From Chelonoidis abingdonii (Eukaryota > Chordata > Testudines > Testudinidae): a DNA stretch of 64,000 nucleotides. How positions within the stretch are numbered: position 1 is the first letter of the stretch; the number at the start of each line of letters is the position of its first letter. Below, piece after piece: positions 22,476 to 32,999 of the stretch. The DNA is taken from the NCBI RefSeq assembly GCF_003597395.2, contig NC_133771.1, positions 123,985,783 to 124,049,782 on the forward strand. The letters run 5' to 3'. The translations under genes were made by a program, and so were the position numbers. The notes under the pieces are model-generated. The model did no database searches, was not told the origin of the DNA, and saw nothing but the letters and a program-made list of their open reading frames with translations.

Positions 22476-23060
22476 CTGACTGTTCCCAGCTGGTGACTAG
22501 GGCACCAGCATACAGTTGCAATATTAGAAACAGACAATAACTATTCTATGGTTGCTCCTACAGCAGGCGCAAGTTGCGGTGGTATATAGTCTGTTATTGG
22601 AGGCTTAAGGATATAACATCCAGAGGCTTTAATTGTTTTGAAGCCAGTGAAGAAACATCACCACAAATGCTTTGCAGCTGCTTCTGAACCACATGAACAC
22701 ATTAATGAAAACAAATTATTGGGAAAGTTATAGTATAAAATACAGTAGAAGTAAATGTGCTAGATTTTCCTTAAATTTAAATTCTTTCTGTATGTGATGC
22801 AATGCATTAAATTATCATAAATCTGACCATAACAGACACCTGTACCCATCACACAAAAATTCAATACATCTGGCAACATGTACAGAAGAAACAGTACTGA
22901 ACTAGCAAGGATGCTGAAAGTGACAATCAAGTTTCTTCAGCAGTTATTCAAGGAATACAAACCACTTGTCAATACTAGTACTATCCTACCATTACTACAA
23001 TACTTGATAAAATAAATCACTAAAACCCACAAATATACTAAAGGTCAATGTGTGTGAAAT
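22476..23060. other. No gene seen
   Basis: AT-rich non-coding DNA between the old Gypsy relic and a MITE. Confidence 0.6.
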
Positions 23061-23061
23061 G

Positions 23062-23185
23062 TAGAGTGACCAGATGTCCTGATTTTATAGGGACAGTCCT
23101 GCTATTCGGGGCTTTTTTTTATATAGGCTCCTATTACCCCCCATCCACTGTCCCGATTGTTCGCACTTGCTGTCTGGTCACCCTA
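23062..23185. mobile_element. MITE with GTGACCAGA-type inverted ends
   Basis: GAGTGACCAGATGTCC on the left and GTCTGGTCACCC on the right are inverted ends, bordered on both sides by TA (23062-23063 and 23084-23185 region, TA at 23184-23185). A TA duplication would fit a Tc1/Mariner-type origin, but this is not decisive. Confidence 0.55.
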
Positions 23186-23189
23186 GTAA

Positions 23190-23955
23190 AATGTCTCTTT
23201 GTGTAAACATACAAAAAGAATCCCAGCAAGTAAAACTAAAATGTTTGTGAAATGTCTTTTTAAGTGTGCTTGTTTTATCTCCTGCCAGCAGATGTAGCTG
23301 TGGTGCAATACACAAAGCAAACACACATCAGCGATGTTCTCTCCAGTTCTGTGGTTAGATGGCATTATCCTTAGAAGGTGACTGTTAGACAAGTGTGCTC
23401 TTGCTCTTCTGAAGTCTCCTAGGGAAGATTTTGTTTTGCATGGAAGTAAGTGCAACCTGGATGTTTGACAATTACATATAACAACCCAGTCTAATAAATG
23501 CCTCTGCCTTCACAGCGGTGCACTATAATAGATCACAATAACTGCTGGCATAATTTCTACCCTTAATTATACCAATTCTGTCAGGACAACTCAAGTTTCA
23601 CTGCTCTTATAAAAGACTGTCACTGAGTCTCCTTTCCTTCATCCACCTCTGTTAACCCTTAAATAGCTCTTAAATATTGTAACATCCTATATTGTTTTTA
23701 ATTTTATACTTCCAGGTAGAGCTCCATACAGGGTAGTTTTTGTTTTTTTTTAATGCCCCTCACATCCTGCCGTGCAATACGCACTCCCGCATTGTTTGTT
23801 GCATTTTTATCCCACTCCCGCTATTGTGGCAGCAGGTCCTGGGTGACCTCAGTCCCGCTGCAGCGCTTTACTTCCAGGCAGGTAGTAGACAAGTTGCATG
23901 AGATGCTCACCACTTCCCGCCACATATTTTTGCACGAAAAAATTAGAATAGTTTT
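23190..23955. other. No gene seen
   Basis: Non-coding DNA. A GC-richer block at 23755-23900 may be an old repeat. Confidence 0.5.
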
Positions 23956-23978
23956 ATGGCAGGTTGTAACGAGGTGAT

Positions 23979-24449
23979 GTGGCTCCCCTCCTCACCAGGG
24001 AGGGTCGAGCCCTGTCAATCACCCATAGGGGCGGGGCATCTGAGCAGAAGTCCCGCCCCTCAGAGGGTCAGGCGGCAACCCGGAAGGATAAAAGCCAGCC
24101 CTCAGCTGGAGCGCAGCCGCCGACAGGAACAGACCTGCCAGCAGGTGCTCCTGACTGGGAAGCTGCTGAGGCCGGGGGCCGGTGCCCGGACTGGCCAGAG
24201 CTTCCCCGCGCTCGCTACGACGAGGAGCTGCCAGAGCTTCCCCGCGCTCACTACGACGAGGAGCTGCCAGAGCCTCCCCGTCCCTGCTACGGCCCTGAGG
24301 AAACCCCGGAGCAGGCCTGGCTGGACTTCCCGGAGGAGCTGCCGGACCTGCCGCCCAGCCCTAGCTGCAAGGAGCCTATGTTGTGGGACTTCCCTGAAGC
24401 TGACACCATGGACCAGGTAGGCACGGAGGGGGATAGTGGAAGTAGCTGA
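23979..24449 (+). other. Open frame inside the left LTR, acidic/proline repeats
   Basis: A 156-residue frame is open across half the left LTR. It contains 12-residue repeats: ARYDEELPELPR, then AHYDEELPEPPR, followed by ETPEQAWLDFPEELPDLPP. The right LTR keeps only part in frame (29478-29783) because of small indels. The repeat may be a chance result of codon-like GC-rich structure or a leader peptide of the element. No known domain is recognised. An LTR copy is not independent evidence of selection, since LTRs are made from one template. Confidence 0.3.
24088..24094 (+). promoter_or_regulatory. TATA-like box of the left LTR
   Basis: ATAAAAG in a GC-rich context, preserved at the same place in the right LTR (29377-29383). 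Position and conservation fit the LTR promoter. Confidence 0.5.
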
Positions 24450-24873
24450 GGGGCAGCCGACCCTAGTCAGGCTGCAGATTTTCCGGTACCCATGGCAGTG
24501 TGTTGTGGTCAGGATCCCCACTGACCACCTGCAGGGTGACCACCACTACCGGGGCCCCGGGCTGGAACGCAGTGGAGTGGGTGGGCCTGCGTTCCCCCTG
24601 CCACCCGTCCCCGGGTGGCAGAATCCCCCTCCCCCCAGCCTAAGGAGGCCATTTAAACGGAGCTGCTATTGCTGTGTGTTTGGTGCCCCACCTGAACCGA
24701 GGGCGAGGCCCCCTTTGACTGTGCCGTTGCTCGGTCCTATCCACAGGGACCGAGCTACCTGGACGGTGGACTGCAATTCCGAGGACCGAGGCCCTCAGAC
24801 AACAGGTTGAGGCCGGTGTGGCTCACCTCCTCACCAGGGAGGGTTGAGCCCCGGCAACACCCTCGTTTACAAC

Positions 24874-24890
24874 TGGTACCAGAAGTGGGG
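24874..24890 (+). promoter_or_regulatory. Candidate primer-binding site
   Basis: TGGTACCAGAAGTGGGG starts two bases after the left LTR, and TGG is the expected complement of a tRNA CCA end. The priming tRNA is not assigned. Confidence 0.5.
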
Positions 24891-24967
24891 AGCGCTGAAC
24901 CCCTCGCCCCTGTGAGAAGGGGCTGGTAGGAGGGCGGTAGTACAACCAGCCCTCCCTAGCCGGAGAC

Positions 24968-27538
24968 ATGGATATCGAACGGCTGTTCCAGATGCTGGCG
25001 GAGAGCCAGGAACGACAGCAGGCAGTGCAACTGCTGGAGCAGCAACAGCAGCAGGCCGCCCATCTCGAACAGCAGCAACAGCGGGATGCCGCGCACCTCC
25101 AGCAGCAACAGCAGCAACATGCCGCTCAGCTGGAGCACCAGCAACAGCTGATCCAGCAACTAGGAGGCCAGCTGCAGCTGCTTCTCGGGCCTGTGTCCCG
25201 CCCCGCCGACGGGGCCACGGGAGAAGACGCCAGGGGCTCCCGTCCGCCGGTTCCCCTGCGCCTGACCAAGATGGGCCCGGGGGATGACCCTGAGGCCTTC
25301 TTGGTCACTTTCGAGCGCGTGGCCCTGGTCGCAGGATGGGCCTGAGACCAATGGGCCACTCTCTTGGCCCCGTACCTAACCGGACCAGCCCAGCTTGCCT
25401 ATCATGGGCTGGCGACAGAGGACGCCAAGGACTACAACCGGATGAAGGCAGCGGTCCTGGACGCCTTGGATGTCAGTCCCGAAACCTTGAGGCTACGGTT
25501 TCGGGGCCAGTCCTATCCGACAGGCGCCCGTCCCCGGCTGATTTCCCAAGGCTTGAAGGAGGCCTGCCGCCGCTGGCTCCAACCGGAAACCCGCACAGCA
25601 GAGGAGGTGACCGAGCAGGTGGTCTTAGAACAATTTGTGCAGATTCTGCCTGCCACACTGGGGGCAGCGGTCTCCCTGATGGAGGACTTCCTGGCCACGG
25701 AGGCTTCTATGGGGCCCGCCTTTCGGCCACCCACCCCGGGCCCTGACCAACCCCACGGAGAAAAGAGAGCATCCGCCTTGTCCGGGCCACAGCATTCGAA
25801 CCGCGGACTGGACCCCAGGTCGGCCCTCCAGGCCCAATGCCCGGATCCTGCCCCGCACTCGGCTCCGCGGGTCTGCCCCGCGGGCCTGTCGGGGCCCCGC
25901 CGAAGCCCTCGAGCTGCCGGTCCCCGGGGCGGACGGCCGGAAATCGGACCCTGCATCGGATGTGCAAAGGCCGGCCACTTACAACGCGACTGTCCCGAGA
26001 TGGAATGTGACTTTGGGCAGGTCTGTGCAGGGGAAGGCCGGGCCCGATGGCTCCAGCACCCCAGACTCACAATCCCAGTGGTCGTGGGGGATCAAGCCAC
26101 AACGGCCCTAGCTGACTCTGGCTGTGGCCAAACGCTGGTCCGCCGGGCTCTGGGACCACCGATCAACCCCGGTCTGGGGCCCATCCACTTACAGTGCATC
26201 CACGGGGATGTCCGACCCTACTTGAGTGCCCGGGTCCGATTAACTGTCAATGGCCTCACTCGGTCACTGGTAGTCGGCTTGGCCCCCGAACTAGCCTACC
26301 CCGTGATCCTGGGACGCGATTGGCCCACCTTTGAGGGGCTCCTCTGGTCCATACCGGCCTTAGAGGCCGAGCCCCAGGAGCCCCCGTTGGAGACAGAAGA
26401 GGACGCCGAGGAGGTTGGGGCAGGAAATGCGGAGGCTGAAGGTCCGGGGGAGGGAATCTCCTCCGAGCCTCGCTTTGACACGGACTTCTGTTGGGACCAG
26501 CGGGCTGATCCCACTCTCAGCCGGGCCTACGAGCAACTCGCGGCAGTCGATGGGTCAGTTGTCGACCCTCATTGGGCCACGCAGTGGCCACACTTTGAAC
26601 TCTGGCGGGACAGACTGTATCGGGTCGAGCGGGACCCCCGCACGCGGGAGCTGCGGATGCAACTTCTTGTGCCCCGCTGCCACCGATGGGCCGTGATGAG
26701 CCTTGCCCACGATGTACCAGCAGCAGGACACCTGGGGCACGAGAAGACCCTGGCCCGAATTCGGACCCAATTCTACTGGCCAGGGCTTGATGGCGACGTA
26801 AAGCGATACTGCAACTCCTGCCCGGAGTGTCAGTTGGCCGCCCCACCTCGGGTACCCAAGGCACCCTTGGTCCCCATGCCGCTGGTTGAAACACCGTTCG
26901 AGCGAGTCGCCATGGACCTGGTAGGCCCACTTCCCCAGAGCACGGCTGGGTTCCAGTACATCCTGGTCCTTGTCGACTATGCCTCCCAGTTCCCGGAGGC
27001 TATCCCCCTGCGGAGCATCACGGTCTGGACCATCGCGGGCGAACTGGTGAAGGTGTTTTCCTGCGTGGGGTTGCCTAAAGAAATCCTAACCGACCAGGGC
27101 ACTAACTTCACATCCCGGTTACTGAAACAGGTCTGCCAACTCCTGGGGGTAAAACAACTCCACACCTTCGTCTACCACCCCCAGACGGATGGGATGGTAG
27201 AACGGTTCAATCGTACTCTCAAGGACATGCTGAAAAGGTTCCCACCGGACGAGCTACGCCACTGGGACCAACTCCTACCACCTCTGCTACTAGCCATTCG
27301 GGAGGTCCCCCAGGCGTCGACCAAATTTTCCCCCTTCGAACTCTTGTACGGATGAAGGCCACGGGGCCTCCTGGACTTAATGAAGGAGACGTGGGAGCAG
27401 TCGGCCTCCCCAACCCAGGGCCTCCTCCAGTACATCCTCCAGCTGCGGGAACACCTTACTCAGGCGGGGACCCTGGTGCAGGAAAACCTGAAGGTAGCCC
27501 AAGAGAGGCAGGAGTGAAGTTATAATCAAGAAGCGCAG
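24968..27538 (+). pseudogene. gag-protease-integrase of the gmr1-like element, with in-frame stops
   Basis: One frame runs from ATG 24968 through the integrase, interrupted by TGA at 25343-25345, 27353-27355 and about 27515. The N-terminal part is a Gln-rich coiled coil (residues about 15-60). Gag ends with a zinc knuckle, [14 protein letters not shown] (25952-25993), of the C-x2-C-x4-H-x4-C type. The protease has DSG at 26114-26122. The integrase follows: HHCC finger (HLGH at about 26729 and YCNSCPEC at about 26806), then the catalytic D,D,E in MDLVGPL (about 26911), LTDQGTNF (about 27090) and VERFNRTL (about 27196). Integrase continues past the stops into a GPY/F-type end. In a standard Ty3/Gypsy element the RT would come before this integrase. 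Stops at CGA-like sites suggest C-to-T decay. Confidence 0.9.
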
Positions 27539-29215
27539 GTGCGAGAGTTTGCTCCCGGAGACCGGGTTCTGCTGCTCCTACCTTCCAGGGAATCGAAGTT
27601 ATTGGCCCGTTGGCAGGGCCCCTACGAGGTAACTCAGAAGGTGGGGCCCGTTAATTATGAAATTCGCCAACCGGGCCGCCGGAAGGAGAAGCACCTATAC
27701 CATGTCAACCTGCTGAAGCCGTGGTGTGACCGGGAGGGCCTGTTGATTGACCTGTGCCCGCCGGAATTGGAGCTAGGTCCGGAGGTGGCCCAGACGGAGG
27801 ACTTAACTGAGCCCGCGCTGGGGTGCTCCCTGACAGACGAACAACGTAAACAGGCCAAATGTCTCCTGCGAGCATTCCGGCGAACCTTCACGGCGCTACC
27901 GGGCTACAAGACCTTAACCTGTCACATGGTCCAAACCGAGCCCGGGAAGATCATACGGGAAACCACCCAGCTGGTATCGTACCGAATGCGCCAGGACGTC
28001 AAGGAGGAGATCCAGGCCATGTTGGCCCTGGGGGTCATCGAACCATCCCGGAGCGAGTGGCGCAGTCCGATGGTCCTGGTGCCCAAACCAGACGGCTCCC
28101 GTCGGTTCTTCATAGATTTCCGGAAAGTCAATGCCATATCCCGCTTCGATGCCTATCCGATGCCCCGGGTCGACGAGCCGCTGGGCCACCTTGGGGAGGC
28201 CTGGTTTATCACCATGCTGGACCTTAGCAAGAGTTACTGGCAAATCCCGCTCGAGGAGGCTTCCAAAGAGAAGACTGCCTTTGCCATCCCGTCGGGACTC
28301 TTATCAATTCACACGGATGCCCTTCGGTTTCCATGGGGCCCCCGCGACCTTTCAGCGGCTCATGGACCACCTCTTGTGGCCGCATCAGGAGTACGTGGCC
28401 GCATACCTAGATGACGTCGTGATCTACGCCGCTGCTGGGAAGACCATCTAAACCAGGTCGCGGCGGTCCTCAGAACCCTGCGGCAGGCGGGGTTGACGGC
28501 AAACCCCAAGAAATGCCAGATAGCCTGGCAGGAGACCACCTACCTCGGCTATACCGTCGGGCAGGGGCAAGTAAAACTCCTCGTGGGGAAGGTACAAGCC
28601 CTCGCAGAGTGCCCCCCCCAACAACAAAACGACAGGTGTGACGCTTCCTGGGACTCGTGGGGTATTACCGGCGGTTTATCCCGCAATTTGCGTCCACTGC
28701 CGCACCCTTGACCGGGTTGTTGACTAAGAATAGCCCCCAACAAATACAATGGACCCGAGTGTGAGGCGGCCTTTAGAACACTCCGGAGCTGCTTGTGCCA
28801 GGAACCCGTCCTGTATAGTCCCGATTTTGACAAACCGTTCATCCTCCAGACGGACACGTCTGACGTCGGCTTAGGGGCGGTCTTGTCTCAGGAAGGGGAT
28901 GGAGGAGACCACCCAGTACTATACCTAAGCCGAAAGCTGTTCCCCCGAGAGCGGAACTATGCAGTGATTGAAAAGGAGGCCCTCGCAGTGAAGTGGGTCT
29001 GCGAGGCCCTTCGGTTCTTCCTCCTGGGTGCCCCTTTCACTCTCATCACAGACCACGCCCCCCTTCAATGGCTCATGCATATGAAGGACAACAACGCCCG
29101 CATCATGCACTGGTACCTGGCCTTGCAGCCCTATGCGTTTACCATCTAGTATCGGGCTGGGAAGGACCATGCTAACGGACTTCCTATCCCGCCTCGAAGA
29201 GGTGGAACAGCCCGG
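27539..29215 (+). pseudogene. Integrase end, reverse transcriptase and RNase H of the gmr1-like element, frameshifted
   Basis: The same frame resumes at 27539 with FAPGDRVLLLLP and WQGPYEV (integrase C-terminal GPY/F module), then RT begins near 27830. RT motifs are SPMVLVPKPDGS, FFIDFRKVNAI, ITMLDLSKSYWQIPL, and after a frame change at about 28305, MPFGFHGAPATFQRLM and YLDDVVIY (YLDD codons 28404-28415). A second frame change follows near 28430, and more lie between 28620 and 28790. RNase H reads at 28793-29149: LQTDTSDVGLGAVL, KEALAVKW, ITDHAPLQWLM, ending at a TAG. At least four breaks mean no full RT can be made. Catalytic motifs themselves are still recognisable, so the insertion is moderately young. 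Confidence 0.88.
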
Positions 29216-29239
29216 CCCCGACGACCGGGAGCCAGACTT

Positions 29240-29253
29240 GGGGGGGGGGGGCG
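29240..29253 (+). promoter_or_regulatory. Polypurine tract candidate
   Basis: A run of twelve G then CG directly precedes the right LTR TG. This is where plus-strand priming is expected, although the G-run itself may have lengthened. Confidence 0.6.
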
Positions 29254-30131
29254 TGTAACGAGGCGGTGTGGCTCCCCTCCTCACCAGGGAGGGTCGAGCC
29301 CTGTCAATCACCCATAGGGGCGAGGCCTCTGAGCGGAAGTCCCGCCCCTCAGAGGGTCAGGCGGCAACCCGGAAGGATAAAAGCCGGCCCTTAGCCCTCA
29401 GTTGGAGCCCAGCCGCCGACAGGAGCAGACCTGCCAGCAGGTGCTCCTGACTGGGAAGCTGCTGAGGCCGGGGGCTGGTGCCCAGACTGGACAGAACTTC
29501 CCCGCGTTCGCTACGACAAGGAGCTGCCAGAGCCGCCCCGTCTTGCTACGGCCCCGAGGAAACCCCAGAGCAGGCCTGGCCGGACTTCCCGGAGGAGCTG
29601 CCGGACCTGCCGCCCAGCCCTAGCTGCAAGGAGCCTATGTTGTGGGACTTCCCTGAAGCTGACACCATGGACCAGGCAGGCACGGAGGGGGATAGTGGAA
29701 GAAGCCCAGGGGCAGCCGACCCTAGTCAGGCTGCAGATTTTCCGGTACCCATGGCAGTGTGTTGCGGTCAGGATCCCCACTGACCACCGTTAGCGGTGAC
29801 AGCAGCTACCAGGGCCCCGGGCTGGTAAGCAGTGGAGTGGGTGGGCCTGCGTTCCCCCTGCCACCCGTCCCTGGGTGGCAGAATCCCCCTCCCCCCAGCC
29901 TAAGGAGGCCATTTAAACGGAGCTGCTACAGCTGTGTGTTTGGTGCCCTGCCCAAACCAAGGGCTGGGCCCCCTTTGACTGTGCCACTGCTCGGTCCTAT
30001 CCACAGGGACCGAGCTACCCGGACGGTGGACTGCAGTTCTGAGGACCGAGGCCCTCAGACAACAGGTTGAGGCCGGTGTGGCTCCCCTCCTCGCCAGGGA
30101 GGGTCGAGCCCCGGCAACACCCTCGTTTACA
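29254..30131 (+). repeat. Right LTR of the gmr1-like element
   Basis: 878 bp with the same TGTAACGAGG start and CTCGTTTACA end as the left LTR. It lacks one 36-bp repeat unit present in the left copy and carries a small insertion near 29389-29400. Followed by the CAGGT duplication. Confidence 0.92.
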
Positions 30132-30990
30132 CAGGTACATTGCTATCAAGGCCAGATCAATGCAGCCCATAAGTCTTAACGTCTCAGTGTCACAGTTACT
30201 ACTGAAGCCAGTGGGAGCTGAAGATACATTTTTGTTTAGGTGCCTAAGTATGCATGTAGGAATCTAACCTTAAGCACCCAGATTTGAAAATGTTGACCTC
30301 CGGGGTACAAACTATAATTGCAATTATAGCTTTAATAGTTTTATGTGCAAAGGAACGTAAGTTCACTCCTAAAAGTAACTGTTAGTAGACAGCATTTCTA
30401 TTAAAGTTGATTTTTGCTTGGTACTTCATCATTTCACAATTATATGTTAAACAAGCTAACATATTTTTAAAAGACAAGTTTGTAGGTCTGTACCTCTGCT
30501 CACATGATAACAATTGCTAACTTTCCAAAAAGCATGCACTTGTTTCCCTGGATACAAGGGAAAAAGAAAAATATCAGCAACTCCTGGTCAAAATGATTAT
30601 GTCTAACACATGCAAAACTAGAGCTAACAGAATAATAACAGTGTTACAATGTGAGTTTCTTGGAACACTTGGGAGCTAGCTCTGGAAACTAATTTCTAAA
30701 CTCAAGATGATGCTATTTTGATATTCAACCTTGCTTCTGTGTATTATGTTAAAGGGCTGGCCAAAAAAACACCAGCAACAATACAAATACTACTTGTATT
30801 CAGAGGAAATTCTTTGTTCAGTTAGAAAACTTTTCATTTACAGTATACTTTAGGTTTTGTACCTGTAGATACTTTAAACATTTACAGTTCAGTAGGTGCA
30901 TGATAAGATCAGGAGAGGAGAAACAAATACATGACAGTGGCTAGTATAAAATAGCAATTTTTGATTGTGCAGAAGTCTCAGACTTTAATG
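30132..30990. other. No gene seen
   Basis: Likely TMEM242 intron 3. AT-rich, no exon or named repeat. Confidence 0.55.
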
Positions 30991-30992
30991 CA

Positions 30993-31335
30993 GGAAGGCA
31001 TAGCCATGATCATCTAGTCTGATCTCCTACATATTGCAGGTCACAGAACCTCACCCACTCACTCCTCCTGTAGGCCCATAACCTCTGCCTGAGTTACTGA
31101 AGTCTTCAAATCTTGATTTAAAGACTTCATGTTACAGAGAATCAACCATTTGCTCTAGTTCAAACCAGCAAGTGACCCATGCCCCTTGCTGCAGAGGAAG
31201 GCAAAAAAACCCTAGGGTCTCTGCAAATCTGACCTGGGGAAAAATTCCTTCATGACCCCCTGATGATCAGTCAGACCCTGAGCATGCGGGTGAGACCCAC
31301 CCAATAATCTGTGCTAATTCACGTTGTCAGATATG
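30993..31335 (-). repeat. CR1-like LINE 3' relic
   Basis: ATGATCATCTAGTCTGATCT followed by ATTGCAGGTCACAGAACCTC is the reverse complement of a CR1-family 3' end as found in turtles. The rest continues with AAAAATTCCTTCATGACC. Decayed. Confidence 0.6.
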
Positions 31336-32861
31336 GGATATGCCAATTTCTCTAAGATCTGAAGATTTAAAAAAGCTAACAGAACAATACACATCAGTGG
31401 CGGGTAGGTTGGCTGTTGGGCCAGTGTCAGCATAGATCTGTACTTCTCAGGGAAATATAAACTAAGCTCAGTAAAACAGAACTATCAGAAATTACTGACT
31501 AGAGACAAAGCCTGCCATCCTTTGGTACTGCTAGAAGTGCTTTGACTGAATGGAAATAAGAATCAGCAATATACTGTGGAAAGCCACCATTTTGGCTGCT
31601 GAGTGACGTGCTGGAGCTCAGCATGTAAAGGAGATAATTGGGTGTCCCCATCATCTTTCCCCCATTGTACCCCACTGCCGCCTGATAAAGTGTTTGAGTT
31701 TAAAAAAAATTGCTTTGCATTTGTCTCATGTTCTAACTGAAGGCTCTGCCTCCCTTCACTTGCTCCTACTAAGAATATTGTGACTGTGTGTGTGTAGAAC
31801 ACTATATGTTGGGGCCAAATGTTCTTCTAGGAAAAATGCCAGGGGAAGTAGGGTCATGACACACATGACTTACTAGTAGAAGGGTTATGAGGTAATTCAC
31901 AGTGGGGCCAGAGGAAGGAGTGGAGATAGGGGTGTTGCTTAATAAGGAAAATGTCAGGCTGAAGTATGTTTTTGTTTTTTTTCATTTTGGGAACTAAGAG
32001 GGAAGTTCTTGCAGGCTATGGAGATTTATTTAGTTTGTTTAAAGAAGCCAAAAAAATGATCTATTCATTAAATTTCAGCTTGGGAAGCAGACAGCTCCAC
32101 CAAACCTGCAGTCACAAGGAGCCCTGATGGCATGTCCCACTACCAGGGCTCAAATGAAATGCTTTTATGATCTTTACTGTTCAGATTCAATACTATGTGG
32201 CACTGGAGCATAAACACCTCTGTGTTGAAGATAGCTTGAACTCCTTGTGGTATAAGGATGTTTCCCTAGCTCCTTGGCCCTGACTGACATCACAAGATTC
32301 CCCCTCCTTCTATTTCGCATGAAACCACCATCCACTGTCCCCTTACTCTCTACAGAAACACACCAGTGAGGAAATTGATATCTGAAAGAAAAACAGATGG
32401 CTCTTAAGTTGCTGAAGCACTAAAGCAAAACTTGGACATCTCATGCCTGAAGGGTGCTGAAAATAAACAGATGGTGCTAAAGGCAAAACTCAGACTCTAT
32501 GGAGAGCTAAGCAAGGGATAGCTTGGAATTCACACCCCCTAACACAGAGAAAAATTGTGGCTACTATTCTAGTCTTACTGGAATAGTGGCCCTATGTGAA
32601 AGCTCTGGAATACCGGTTCATATAAGTATGGTATAAATAGTTCCTCTCCCACATCACCCACAACAGCCCCTTCCAAAACAACCTATTTGTGGCTAATATG
32701 AAGCCCCCGCTTTCTGGTGCACAGAGGCTGAGCAGCCATTCTCCCTTAGCATACATCCCTGCAGATGGCACTCCGTAGATGGCTCAAGTGGTATGGCGGA
32801 CCCATGAAAGACATTTCACACCTAGATCACAATTTGTGAGGAAATGATGTGTGGTACTCAC
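31336..32861. other. Part of TMEM242 intron 3, no exon seen
   Basis: No exon 4 was found here. Non-coding, with no repeat I can name. Confidence 0.5.
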
Positions 32862-32999
32862 ACTGTGAACTCCCAAAGCCTTCCAGATGGCAAAACTGAT
32901 CAGCCCAACTCCACACCAGGCATACAGCGAACCCCACCCCAAGGCTCGTAAGGCCAGCGATGAACCATTCTCTGGTAATGCAGCTGTGGCAGTAATACC
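32862..32999 (-). CDS. TMEM242: TMEM242 exon 3
   Basis: The acceptor CTTGTTTCTAG precedes 32999 and the donor GTGAGT follows 32862. The 138 bases are 46 codons in phase 0, encoding [20 protein letters not shown], then [20 protein letters not shown] and ALGVHS. The human exon has the same length. It carries the second hydrophobic segment and the most conserved part of the protein. Confidence 0.95.

Larger units (their letters stand above)
23965..24871 (+). repeat. Left LTR of the gmr1-like element
   Basis: 907 bp, TG...CA bounded, nearly matching the right LTR apart from scattered substitutions and an extra 36-bp tandem unit near 24209-24280. A TATA-like ATAAAAG lies at 24088-24094, so transcription would start in its first quarter. 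An open frame is described separately. Confidence 0.92.
23965..30131 (+). mobile_element. gmr1-like Ty3/Gypsy LTR retrotransposon, structurally complete, coding-defective
   Basis: The element is 6167 bp with two LTRs (907 and 878 bp) that begin TGTAACGAGG and end CTCGTTTACA. It is flanked by a perfect 5-bp target duplication CAGGT (23960-23964 and 30132-30136). A primer-site candidate follows the left LTR and a G-run purine tract precedes the right LTR. Internal order is gag, protease, integrase, reverse transcriptase, RNase H. That order, with integrase ahead of RT, is known from the gmr1-like group within Ty3/Gypsy. Stops and frameshifts break the pol. It lies on the strand opposite to TMEM242, apparently within that gene's intron 3. 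Confidence 0.92.

Noticed and set aside
23979..25345. A possible cellular polyglutamine gene
   Set aside because: It lies inside an LTR element, directly ahead of a zinc-knuckle gag in the same frame.
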